This document shows, one piece after another, positions 56,525-64,000 of a stretch of 64,000 bases of DNA (positions are counted from its first letter, which is position 1; the number at the start of each line of letters is the position of its first letter). Source of the DNA: Pseudomonas gregormendelii (lineage in GTDB: Bacteria > Pseudomonadota > Gammaproteobacteria > Pseudomonadales > Pseudomonadaceae); contig NZ_JADEVO010000020.1 in NCBI RefSeq assembly GCF_017114825.1, positions 33,730-97,729 of the forward strand, read 5' to 3'. The translations under genes and the position numbers were made by a program. The notes below the pieces were generated by a model that worked only from the letters and a program-made list of their open reading frames with translations, did not search any database and was not told the DNA's origin.

Positions 56525-57091
56525 TCAGGTGCGCGGCAGGGTAACGCCGCGCTGGCCCTGATACTTGCCGCCACGGTCCTTGTAGGACACTTCGCACTCT
56601 TCGTCGGATTCGAAGAAAAGCATCTGTGCGACACCTTCATTGGCGTAGATTTTTGCCGGCAGCGTGGTGGTGTTGGAGAATTCCAGGGTCACATGGCCTT
56701 CCCACTCCGGCTCGAGCGGCGTCACGTTGACGATGATGCCGCAACGGGCGTAGGTGCTTTTACCCAGGCATATGGTCAGCACGTTGCGCGGTATGCGGAA
56801 AAATTCCACGGTGCGGGCCAGTGCGAACGAATTGGGCGGAATGATGCAGACATCGCTCTGGACGTCGACAAAGCTCTTCTCATCGAAGTTTTTCGGATCG
56901 ACGGTTGCCGAGTTGATGTTGGTGAACACTTTGAATTCATCGGCGCAGCGCACGTCGTAGCCGTAGCTCGACACACCGTAGGAAATCAGGCGCTCGGCAC
57001 CTTCACCGCGCATCTGGCGCTCAACGAAGGGCTCGATCATGCCGTGCTCTTGCGCCATGCGGCGAATCCACTTGTCCGATTTGATGCTCAT
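56525..57091 (-). CDS. dcd: dCTP deaminase Dcd
   Basis: A 188-residue homotrimeric enzyme that deaminates dCTP to dUTP. It begins [22 protein letters not shown]. The [38 protein letters not shown] and [20 protein letters not shown] segments, seen by their patterns, contain the catalytic Arg/Ser/Glu region. Length is normal. AGGA precedes the ATG. It supplies dUMP for thymidylate synthesis. Confidence 0.96.
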   Translation of the reverse strand: MSIKSDKWIRRMAQEHGMIEPFVERQMRGEGAERLISYGVSSYGYDVRCADEFKVFTNINSATVDPKNFDEKSFVDVQSDVCIIPPNSFALARTVEFFRIPRNVLTICLGKSTYARCGIIVNVTPLEPEWEGHVTLEFSNTTTLPAKIYANEGVAQMLFFESDEECEVSYKDRGGKYQGQRGVTLPRT

Positions 57092-57448
57092 GGCGGGTGT
57101 CCTGAATAGCGAGGTGGAGAAAATCTGTCCGGCATCTTACCGGGGGCGGGTCGCCGGTTCAAAGAGCGCAATAAAATTCTCCCGCGCGCGCCCCCCGAAT
57201 TTCCGGGCCCTCACTGTATTTTGATGCACCGTCAGTCACGAAATAAGAGAAACCTTCGCAAGAAGCATTGGCACATTCCGGAAAAAGGGTTAAGGTGGCG
57301 CCACTGTGCTGCTTGTGTCACTGAGAATCTCTACACGATATGTTGAATTTCGATCCAACCATCTACAAGAATTTTTCCTGCTCTTTGCACTCAGTCTCGG
57401 CCAGGGTTCTTCCTGCGTCGCAGTTATCTTTGTTCAAGGAGTTACACC
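57092..57448. other. Divergent promoter region and cold-shock leader
   Basis: No gene. It contains the dcd promoter on the left and a long leader (probably more than 100 bases) of the cold-shock gene on the right, as expected for cspA-type messages that fold in a temperature-sensitive manner. I see no specific motif. Confidence 0.5.
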
Positions 57449-57658
57449 ATGTCTAATCGCCAAACCGGTACCGTTAAGTGGTTCAACGATGAAAAAGGCT
57501 TCGGCTTCATCACTCCACAATCCGGTGACGACCTGTTCGTTCACTTCAAAGCTATCCAATCCGACGGCTTCAAAAGCCTGAAAGAAGGCCAACAGGTCTC
57601 TTTCATCGCTACCCGCGGTCAGAAAGGCATGCAAGCTGAAGAAGTTCAAGTTATCTAA
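57449..57658 (+). CDS. Cold-shock protein, CspA family
   Basis: A 69-residue OB-fold RNA/DNA chaperone. RNP1 KGFGFI at 16-21 and RNP2 LFVHF at 29-33 are intact, and the C-terminus ends AEEVQVI. AAGGAG precedes the ATG. It is a monocistronic gene with a long leader and a strong terminator. Pseudomonads have several such genes (CspA, CapB, CspD); I cannot tell which paralogue this is. Confidence 0.94.
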   Translation: MSNRQTGTVKWFNDEKGFGFITPQSGDDLFVHFKAIQSDGFKSLKEGQQVSFIATRGQKGMQAEEVQVI

Positions 57659-57675
57659 CTTGTACTTGCTTTAGT

Positions 57676-57709
57676 AAAAAGCCCCGCCCTCAAAAGCGGG
57701 GCTTTTTTG
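57676..57709 (+). terminator. Intrinsic terminator of the cold-shock gene
   Basis: AAAAAGCCCCGC (57676-57687) pairs with GCGGGGCTTTTTT (57696-57708). Confidence 0.92.
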
Positions 57710-57733
57710 TGCCTGTGTGTTTTTGCCAGGCAA

Positions 57734-57776
57734 AAAAGATCGTCCGAAGGCTCGGGCCGCGATCGGACGATCTTTT
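57734..57776. repeat. REP hairpin
   Basis: AAAAGATCGTCCGA (57734-57747) and TCGGACGATCTTTT (57763-57776) are exact inverse copies. It lies between convergent genes. Confidence 0.8.
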
Positions 57777-57797
57777 GATCTTGAGCTTAAGCGCTTA

Positions 57798-58805
57798 TTA
57801 CCAGGCCACACCGAACCCAGCGGTATAACGGGTCTTCTCCAAATCAGCATCATCAGTACCACTGATGACATCTCGCTCAGCCTTCAGGTTAAGCGAAGCC
57901 CAATCGGTTACCTTGTAACGCAACCCCACTTCGGTATCCAGCGCGTAATCCGCAACGCCTGACAATGGCTTGCCCACCTCGCCGTTGGTGAAGAACTCGA
58001 CCTTCTTGCCAATCAGGTAGCGGTTGTAGTCCCACTTCATGGCCAGGGAATAGAAGTTTTCCTTGCCACCGTCCGCGTACTCATAATCCGTGCGGTTGAC
58101 CAGTGATCCCAGCGAGAACGCGCCCAGCTCGTCATCCCAGAACTGATAACCAGGACCGGTACCGACGGTGCGCTGACGGGACAGGTCTTCGACCTTGTCG
58201 CGCTTATAGACGGCGCGACCTTGCCAGAACCATTTCTCGGTGAGGAACCGATCGAGGGAGTACTCACCGCGCCAGTTATCCGTGGTGACCACGTCGTCCT
58301 GGAATTCGCGGTTGTATTCGCCCTCCGCCGTATGCCGCCACTTGCCATGACGCGCACTGGTCTTGAAGTCGATATCGTAGTCATCGGTGTCTTTCTCGGC
58401 CCGCTGGTAGTCCAGCGCCATGTCGACATTGCCCTTCCATACCAGGTCCTCAACCACCGGCTTGGGCTTGAGGATCTGCTGGATACTGGCAAGCTCCACG
58501 GTCTTCGGCGCATCGCCATTGGCCAGCGTCACCTTGCCATCGTCTGCCGCATGCAGTGACTTGGCCTTTTCCCCGGTGTAAGCATCCTGCTTGACCAGTA
58601 ACTCCTGATCGCTTTCCAGCGTCTTGACCTGTTTCCAGTCGATCGGGATCGCGCCGGCGTACTCGGTCTGGATCAACAGCTTGCCGCCGTCAAACAGGGT
58701 GATCTTGCCACTCAGCTTGTCACCGTTCTTCAACCAGACGGTGTCGGCGAGCAAGGGTGTGGAAGCACTTAGTACAGCGAGGCACAGCAGGGATCTGGAC
58801 ACCAT
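57798..58805 (-). CDS. DUF481 family exported protein (YdiY-like)
   Basis: A 335-residue protein. Signal peptide MVSRSLLCLAVLSASTPLLA; a TTG start six codons upstream has no ribosome site. The first mature 60 residues (DTVWLKNGDKLSGKITLFDGGKLL...) form an SH3/LSm-like domain. The remaining part consists of alternating beta strands (YQRAEKDTDDYDIDF, WRHTAEGEYNRE) typical of the DUF481 outer-membrane barrel. The C-terminal Trp (TAGFGVAW) fits an outer-membrane protein. Function unknown. Confidence 0.85.
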   Translation of the reverse strand: MVSRSLLCLAVLSASTPLLADTVWLKNGDKLSGKITLFDGGKLLIQTEYAGAIPIDWKQVKTLESDQELLVKQDAYTGEKAKSLHAADDGKVTLANGDAPKTVELASIQQILKPKPVVEDLVWKGNVDMALDYQRAEKDTDDYDIDFKTSARHGKWRHTAEGEYNREFQDDVVTTDNWRGEYSLDRFLTEKWFWQGRAVYKRDKVEDLSRQRTVGTGPGYQFWDDELGAFSLGSLVNRTDYEYADGGKENFYSLAMKWDYNRYLIGKKVEFFTNGEVGKPLSGVADYALDTEVGLRYKVTDWASLNLKAERDVISGTDDADLEKTRYTAGFGVAW

Positions 58806-58969
58806 AAGCAAATACAGGCTCAAGTTTGCGAAAAAAAGTCGGCATTATCCTTACGAATAAGACCCTAGCAAGCACTGACACGACTATTTCTATTGAGTTC
58901 ATTTCTCAATTGGCCATTCTCGACTTACTCTGGTGACCGTAAATACCGCGACCCGCAGGAATTGCGCAC

Positions 58970-59323
58970 GTGACAGACCCGCTCAATGAAAACGACAGCG
59001 CTGCGCAAACCCGACGCACGGCGCTCTACATGACGCTGGCGCAGGTGCCGCCGGGCAAGGTCGTCAGTTACGGGCAGCTTGCCGAGCTGGCAGGACTGGG
59101 GCGCGCCGCTCGTTATGTCGGCCGAACCCTTAGCCAGCTTCCCGATGACAGCAAATTACCGTGGCACCGGGTACTCGGCGCGGGCGGGCGCCTGAGCCTG
59201 CCAGCAGGCAGCGCTTGCGGGGATGAACAGCGCGCGCGATTGCGCGAGGAAGGCGTCAGCATCCTGAATAATCGTGTTGATATTCAGCGCCATGGCTGGC
59301 GCCCGGTAGAGCACAGCGGTTAG
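58970..59323 (+). CDS. Alkyltransferase-like protein (Atl), MGMT family without Cys
   Basis: A 117-residue protein, GTG start at 58970. The O6-alkylguanine alkyltransferase motif PCHR is PWHR here (Pro 64, Trp 65), so it cannot accept an alkyl group. The helix-turn-helix portion VSYGQLAELAGLGRAARYVGRTL, seen by pattern, is intact. Atl proteins bind O6-alkylguanine lesions and pass them to nucleotide excision repair. It is 43 bases before ampG, in the same direction. Confidence 0.88.
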   Translation: MTDPLNENDSAAQTRRTALYMTLAQVPPGKVVSYGQLAELAGLGRAARYVGRTLSQLPDDSKLPWHRVLGAGGRLSLPAGSACGDEQRARLREEGVSILNNRVDIQRHGWRPVEHSG

Positions 59324-59366
59324 AGTGCGCGCTTTGTTTCCGTAATCTTGAGGCAGACTCCAGCCC

Positions 59367-60923
59367 ATGCCCCGTAAAACCTGGCGCGCCGCGCTCGCCG
59401 CCTATGCCAGCCCTTCAACGCTCGTGCTGTTGCTGCTGGGTTTCGCCGCCGGCCTGCCGTACATGCTGGTGTTTTCAACACTTTCGGTCTGGCTGCGCGA
59501 AGCCGGTGTGGCTCGCGAAACCATTGGCTATGCAAGCCTGATCGGTTTGGCCTATGCCTTTAAATGGGTGTGGTCGCCGCTGCTCGACCAATGGCGCCTG
59601 CCATTGCTCGGCAAGCTGGGGCGTCGACGTTCCTGGCTGGTCCTTTCCCAGGCACTGGTCATTCTCGGCCTGATCGGGATGGGTTTCTGCGACCCGCAAA
59701 AACACCTGTCCTGGTTGATCGCGATCGCCGTGGTCGTGGCCTTCGCTTCGGCGACACAAGACATCGCGGTCGACGCCTATCGCCTGGAAATTGCCGACGA
59801 CAGCCGCCAGGCTGCCCTCGCCGCCAGTTACATGTCCGGTTACCGTATTGCCGCATTACTGGCCACGGCCGGCGCACTGTTCTTCGCCGAAGGCTTTGGC
59901 TCGACAGGCTTCAACTACCAGCATTCAGCCTGGGCAGGCACCTACATCCTGTTCGGCGCCCTGATGATCCCGGCGTTGCTGACCTCCTTCTTCATGCGTG
60001 AACCGCCGGTGCCCCTGCGCACGCAACTGCAGGCCGGGCGGTACTCCTTCGCGCATCAACTGGCTTCCGTGTTCGTACTGATCGTGTTGCTGGTGTCTGT
60101 GCCTGCCATGTTCACCCAGCTGTACAACACCGATTTCGCCAGCGTGCTGTTCGAAGGCCACAGCGTGCTCGACCTGCTGCTGGAAGACCGCGCGTTCCTG
60201 CGGGCCATTCTCTATACCACGCTGACCTTCATGTGCCTGTCGGCCATGGGTCGCCGCGGCCTGGCACCGGTGCTGACTCCGGTCAACGACTTCATCCTGC
60301 GCTACCGCTGGCAGGCGCTGCTGCTGCTGGGCCTGATCGCCACCTATCGAATGTCCGATACGGTCATGGGTGTGATGGCCAACGTGTTCTACATCGACCA
60401 GGGTTTTACCAAGGATCAGATCGCCAGCGTCAGCAAGATCTTCGGCCTGATCATGACGCTGGTGGGCGCCGGCATGGGCGGGTTGCTGATCGTGCGCTTC
60501 GGTATCCTGCCAATCCTGCTGATCGGCGGCATTGCTTCAGCCGGCACCAACCTGCTGTTCCTGATGCTCGCGGACATGGGCGCCAACCTGAACATGCTGA
60601 TTGTCACCATTTCCCTGGACAACTTCAGTTCCGGGCTGGCGACTTCGGCGTTCGTCGCCTACCTGTCGAGCCTGACCAACCTCAAGTTCTCCGCCACCCA
60701 GTACGCCCTGCTGAGCTCGATCATGCTCCTGCTGCCACGCCTGATTGGCGGCTACTCAGGGGTCATGGTGGAGAAATTCGGTTACCACAACTTCTTCCTG
60801 ATCACCGCGTTGCTGGGCGTCCCGACCCTGCTCCTGATCATGCTGCACTGGTATCAGGAAAGCCGCCGCGCAGGGCCGACACCGGAACCGATTCCTGCAC
60901 CTGCGGCCGAAGAACCCCTTTAG
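59367..60923 (+). CDS. ampG: Muropeptide permease AmpG
   Basis: A 518-residue MFS protein with 12-14 helices. GFAAGLPYMLVFSTLSVWLREAGV and KWVWSPLLDQWRLPLLGKLGRRRSW are the AmpG loop 2-3 features, and FASATQDIAVDAYRLE carries the conserved DxxxDAY residues. AmpG imports GlcNAc-anhydro-muropeptides for cell wall recycling, which controls AmpR and beta-lactamase expression. Length fits the Pseudomonas AmpG family. It has a Pro/Ala-rich C-terminal tail. Confidence 0.88.
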   Translation: MPRKTWRAALAAYASPSTLVLLLLGFAAGLPYMLVFSTLSVWLREAGVARETIGYASLIGLAYAFKWVWSPLLDQWRLPLLGKLGRRRSWLVLSQALVILGLIGMGFCDPQKHLSWLIAIAVVVAFASATQDIAVDAYRLEIADDSRQAALAASYMSGYRIAALLATAGALFFAEGFGSTGFNYQHSAWAGTYILFGALMIPALLTSFFMREPPVPLRTQLQAGRYSFAHQLASVFVLIVLLVSVPAMFTQLYNTDFASVLFEGHSVLDLLLEDRAFLRAILYTTLTFMCLSAMGRRGLAPVLTPVNDFILRYRWQALLLLGLIATYRMSDTVMGVMANVFYIDQGFTKDQIASVSKIFGLIMTLVGAGMGGLLIVRFGILPILLIGGIASAGTNLLFLMLADMGANLNMLIVTISLDNFSSGLATSAFVAYLSSLTNLKFSATQYALLSSIMLLLPRLIGGYSGVMVEKFGYHNFFLITALLGVPTLLLIMLHWYQESRRAGPTPEPIPAPAAEEPL

Positions 60924-61055
60924 CTGGAAAGCGCGCAGGAGCGGGGTAATTCCCGCCCTGCCGCGACACCACCGACCGCACGCCTGTACGCCAGCAGATC
61001 TCGCCCGTACAATGCTCCGTCATTTCTCGTCATCAGCAACCGACAACGGCCAACC

Positions 61056-62771
61056 ATGCGCACCAGTCAATTTTTGCTCGCCACACAGAAAGAAACGCCT
61101 TCCGACGCGGTCGTGATCAGCCATCAGCTGATGCTGCGCGCCGGCATGATCCGCAAACTCGCCTCGGGCCTGTACACCTGGCTGCCCATGGGCTTGCGAG
61201 TGATGCGCAAGGTTGAAGCGATCGTTCGCGAAGAAATGAACGCCGCCGGCTCTCTCGAAGTGTTGATGCCGAGCACGCAACCGGCTGAGCTGTGGCAGGA
61301 ATCCGGGCGCTGGGAAGAATACGGCCCTGAATTGCTGCGCTTCAAGGATCGCCATGGTCGTGATTTCTGCGCCGGCCCGACCCACGAAGAGGTCATCACC
61401 GACCTGATGCGCAGCGAGTTGAGCAGCTACAAGCAGCTGCCGATCAACCTGTATCAGATCCAGACCAAATTCCGTGACGAGATCCGTCCACGCTTCGGCT
61501 TGATGCGCGGTCGCGAATTCATCATGAAGGACGCCTACTCGTTCCACGCGGACCAGGCTTCGCTGCAGGTCACTTACGACCGCATGCATCAGGCCTACTG
61601 CAACGTGTTCACCCGTCTGGGCCTGAAATTCCGCCCTGTGGAAGCCGACAACGGCTCCATCGGTGGTGCCGGCTCCCACGAGTTCCACGTACTGGCCGAA
61701 TCCGGCGAAGACGATATCGCCTTCAGCAACGGTTCCGACTACGCCGCGAACATCGAAAAAGCCGAAGCCGTGCCCCGGGAAACCTCCCGCCCGGCGCCAA
61801 CTGAAGAGCTGCGCCTGGTCGACACCCCGGACACCAAGACAATTGCCGCCCTGGTGGAAAAATTCAATCTGCCGATTGAGAAGACCATCAAAACCCTGAT
61901 CGTGCGCGCCGAGGAAGAAGGCAAGCTGATCGCCCTGGTCATTCGTGGCGACCACGAACTCAACGAGATCAAGGCTGCCCAGCAACCTGGCGTGGCGAGC
62001 CCGTTGGTCATGGCTACCGACTCCGAACTGCGCGACGCCATTGGCGCCGGCGCTGGTTCGCTGGGCCCGCTGAACCTGCCGCTGCCTATCATCATCGACC
62101 GCTCGGTGGAGCTGATGAGCGACTTCGGCATTGGCGCCAACATCGACGACAAGCACTACTTCGGCGTGAACTGGGAACGCGACCTGCCGGTTCCGACCGT
62201 TGCCGACCTGCGTAATGCAGTGACCGGCGACCCAAGCCCGGACGGCAAAGGCACCCTGGAAATCAAGCGCGGCATCGAAGTCGGGCACATCTTTCAGCTG
62301 GGCAACAAGTACAGCAAAGCGATGAAGTGCGAAGTGCTGGGCGAGAACGGCAAGCCGGTCACCCTGGAAATGGGCTGCTACGGCATCGGCGTGTCCCGCG
62401 TGGTGGCTGCGGCCATCGAACAGAACAACGACGCCAACGGGATCATCTGGAGTGACACACTCGCTCCATTCCAGATCGCGCTGGTACCGCTGCGCTACGA
62501 TAACGAACAGGTCCGCGAAGCCACCGACAAGCTGTACGCAGAATTGACGGCGGCCGGTTTCGAAGTGTTGCTGGACGACCGCGACAAGAAAACCAGCCCG
62601 GGCATCAAGTTTGCCGACATGGAGCTGATCGGCATTCCTCACCGGATCGTGGTCAGCGACCGCGGCCTCGCCGATGGCAACCTGGAATACAAGAGCCGCA
62701 CCGAACCTGAAGCACAGGCATTGCCGGTCGCTGACGTGCTGCCCTTCCTCCAGGCCCGTATCCGCCGCTGA
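61056..62771 (+). CDS. proS: Prolyl-tRNA synthetase ProS
   Basis: A 571-residue class II synthetase, bacterial type with the internal editing (INS) domain. [30 protein letters not shown] at the start, [17 protein letters not shown] for motif 2, an editing domain at about 225-405 with the [21 protein letters not shown] stretch, and [17 protein letters not shown] for motif 3. It charges tRNA-Pro. The ribosome site is weak. The next lipoprotein gene follows by 17 bases. Confidence 0.97.
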   Translation: MRTSQFLLATQKETPSDAVVISHQLMLRAGMIRKLASGLYTWLPMGLRVMRKVEAIVREEMNAAGSLEVLMPSTQPAELWQESGRWEEYGPELLRFKDRHGRDFCAGPTHEEVITDLMRSELSSYKQLPINLYQIQTKFRDEIRPRFGLMRGREFIMKDAYSFHADQASLQVTYDRMHQAYCNVFTRLGLKFRPVEADNGSIGGAGSHEFHVLAESGEDDIAFSNGSDYAANIEKAEAVPRETSRPAPTEELRLVDTPDTKTIAALVEKFNLPIEKTIKTLIVRAEEEGKLIALVIRGDHELNEIKAAQQPGVASPLVMATDSELRDAIGAGAGSLGPLNLPLPIIIDRSVELMSDFGIGANIDDKHYFGVNWERDLPVPTVADLRNAVTGDPSPDGKGTLEIKRGIEVGHIFQLGNKYSKAMKCEVLGENGKPVTLEMGCYGIGVSRVVAAAIEQNNDANGIIWSDTLAPFQIALVPLRYDNEQVREATDKLYAELTAAGFEVLLDDRDKKTSPGIKFADMELIGIPHRIVVSDRGLADGNLEYKSRTEPEAQALPVADVLPFLQARIRR

Positions 62772-62788
62772 CACCAGATAGAGAAGTC

Positions 62789-63748
62789 ATGTTCAAGCGA
62801 AACACCTTAGGCCTCGGTGGTGCCGCCCTGTGCGGCACCCTGCTGGTCAGCGGTTGTGCCAATCAAATGTCACAACGCAGCGAGCACGAGGAACGTGTCG
62901 AGCGCAAATTGCTCGATCACAGCCTGCAGGTCGATGTCGGCGAGCCCAAGGTGCTTGAGCTGCCGCAACGCCGGGTGAAAATCCACGAGCAGAAGACCTT
63001 CGAAGTCACCGAGTTCGAGGTCACTCGCCATTACGACCGCTACACGCCCTACCAACCCTGGCGAGAGGCTTACGAAATTCCGCTGGGCGCCGTGGCTGTG
63101 GTGGCCGGCGTCGGCGCGAACGTGGTCAATGTGTTCGCCCTGGGCAATCTGCCGGACAGCGTGACTAAGGACTGGCTGAGCTACGGTTTCGCCGGGCTCA
63201 ATCCGTTCATGAACGTGCAATCCCATGGTCGCGCTCAGCAGAACCTGGCGGGTATCGACGAAGTCCAGCTCGACAAGCGCACCGAGTACTCGAGCCTGCC
63301 ATGGAGCGAGCGCCCGGTGCAGGTCAAGGCCGGCAAGGAGACGTTCGAGCTGACTACCGACAAGAATGGCGTGCTACGCCTGAACCTGCTGGACAGCCCG
63401 TTCGCTGAACATGACATCAATCATCTGACCCGCTTGCTGATCAGCGTCGCGGACGGCCAGGACGAGGTACACGTCAATACGTCCCTGGCCGTCAGCAGTT
63501 CACTGCGCGGCAAACTGCTCGAAGCTCACGGACTGATCTACGACGACCTGGAAGATGACGAAGTAAGCCAGTGGGTGCACCGGGTCAAGCGCCTGTCGGA
63601 GCTGGGGCTGGAGGAAGAAGCCACTGAACTGGAACAGAGCCTGATCGAACTGACTCGCAATGATCCGGAGCTACAGACCGAATTCCTCAAGTCCTTGACC
63701 AAGGATGCCGGGCGGCTGGTGGCGGATCCGGGGCCGAATTCGAATTAA
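62789..63748 (+). CDS. Conserved Pseudomonas lipoprotein downstream of proS
   Basis: A 319-residue lipoprotein: MFKRNTLGLGGAALCGTLLVSGC gives an acylated Cys at residue 23. The next 80 residues are charged, then one hydrophobic helix (LGAVAVVAGVGANVVNVFAL), then a beta-rich domain and a charged helical C-terminus. GAGA precedes the ATG. The same gene follows proS in other pseudomonads, such as PA0957 in PAO1. Function unknown. Confidence 0.8.
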   Translation: MFKRNTLGLGGAALCGTLLVSGCANQMSQRSEHEERVERKLLDHSLQVDVGEPKVLELPQRRVKIHEQKTFEVTEFEVTRHYDRYTPYQPWREAYEIPLGAVAVVAGVGANVVNVFALGNLPDSVTKDWLSYGFAGLNPFMNVQSHGRAQQNLAGIDEVQLDKRTEYSSLPWSERPVQVKAGKETFELTTDKNGVLRLNLLDSPFAEHDINHLTRLLISVADGQDEVHVNTSLAVSSSLRGKLLEAHGLIYDDLEDDEVSQWVHRVKRLSELGLEEEATELEQSLIELTRNDPELQTEFLKSLTKDAGRLVADPGPNSN

Positions 63749-63757
63749 AGTCTCTTC

Positions 63758-63831
63758 AAAGATCGCAGCCTTCGGCAGCTCCTACCAGGGCGGCGCGCTT
63801 CCTGTAGGAGCTGCCGAAGGCTGCGATCTTT
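63758..63831. repeat. REPIN with 28-bp perfect arms
   Basis: AAAGATCGCAGCCTTCGGCA... (63758-63785) is the exact inverse of 63804-63831. It lies between the lipoprotein gene and the dinB remnant. Confidence 0.92.
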
Positions 63832-63844
63832 TGACTTTGAAAAA

Positions 63845-63901
63845 CTACCGCTCAAACAACTCCATCTGCTCAAACCCACCCCGCATATCCTCAAGCCGCT
63901 C
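63845..63901 (-). pseudogene. dinB: C-terminal end of DNA polymerase IV gene (dinB), minus strand
   Basis: Read from the right on the minus strand, the frame gives ERLEDMRGGFEQMELFER then TAG (63847-63845). This is the usual end of pseudomonad DinB, compare the LxDLxGAxEQLxLF ending I recall for PAO1. The codons that should come before it are absent on this strand. dinB next to proS is the expected arrangement. See the next entry for the inverted neighbour. Confidence 0.65.
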
Positions 63902-64000
63902 CCCGAATTGCTGGAGACGCTGGCCGGGCGCATGGCGCGGATCGACAGCAGCTCTCGGCCGGGCAAGCCGTTCGTCAAAGTGAAATTCCACGATTTCACC
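63890..64000 (+). pseudogene. dinB: Little-finger segment of dinB in the opposite orientation, cut by window edge
   Basis: On the plus strand the codons read LKPLPELLETLAGRMARIDS then SSRPGKPFVKVKFHDFT, a close match to the DinB little-finger domain (KPFVKLKFHDFT is the conserved core). No start codon precedes them: the frame is open only back through the REPIN. It shares the 12 bases CTCAAGCCGCTC (63890-63901) with the minus-strand piece. The natural reading is an inversion inside dinB with the break in this shared sequence; the other break would lie past 64000. Confidence 0.65.

Noticed and set aside
61020..62774. Long open frame antisense to proS, 584 codons
   Set aside because: ProS is certain on the plus strand; the antisense product has only shadow composition (Gln/Ala/Val/Asp rich) and no conserved motif.
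63705..63999. Short open frames over the REPIN and dinB remnant (92 codons plus strand, 84 codons minus strand)
   Set aside because: They cross the REPIN and are in frames different from the recognisable DinB pieces.

Overview
The window looks like chromosomal DNA of a fluorescent-group Pseudomonas. It is GC-rich and dense, with ATGA or TGATG junctions inside operons, and it carries a pca cluster in the order R-K-I-J-F, the BraCDEFG system, a QuiP-type acylase, CcoM with Anr boxes, and two families of REP/REPIN hairpins ('GTAGGAGCTGCC...' and 'TGTGGGAGC...') between genes. No rRNA, tRNA, prophage, transposase or CRISPR was found. Almost all of it reads as conserved core genome.

Layout. 1-4343 (minus): protocatechuate branch of the beta-ketoadipate pathway (pcaR, pcaK, pcaI, pcaJ, start of pcaF), with PcaR-type operators in front of pcaR, pcaK and pcaI. 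4998-8060: a small protein, a Pit phosphate transporter, the 38-residue cbb3 oxidase subunit CcoM behind two Anr boxes, and two small hypotheticals. 8326-16584: RapA, an MFS transporter, an MHYT-GGDEF-EAL protein whose 3' end runs into a convergent hydroxyacid dehydrogenase, and a DUF2288 protein. 16936-21936: braCDEFG branched-chain amino acid importer. 21995-29866: LysR regulator with a divergent atypical SDR, a lipoprotein, a flavoprotein, a PLP enzyme, NhaA, a glycine-zipper lipoprotein. 29872-41000: PdxH, several OmpA-like lipoproteins, an esterase, a large secreted glycoside hydrolase, DinG, a CopD-like protein, a collagen-like protein. 41171-45601: DUF6231, YchJ, a LEA-type lipoprotein, a His-rich SEC-C microprotein, QuiP. 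45738-56139: the four-gene ligase-associated DNA-processing set (exonuclease, ATP-dependent ligase, Lhr-like helicase, PdeM), interrupted by a five-gene basic amino acid ABC operon. 56209-64000: Dcd, a cold-shock protein, a DUF481 protein, Atl, AmpG, ProS, a lipoprotein and a rearranged dinB.

The points I consider most worth checking are: dinB at the right edge, where the gene's C-terminal codons lie on the minus strand but the adjoining little-finger codons lie on the plus strand, as expected for an internal inversion; the split ligase-associated repair cluster; the orphan ccoM microgene with tandem Anr boxes; the OmpA lipoprotein with three aromatic WPFG repeats and a histone-H1-like tail; the collagen-like secreted protein; and the 110-bp antisense overlap at the end of the GGDEF/EAL gene. 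I did not find a clearly new multi-gene system.
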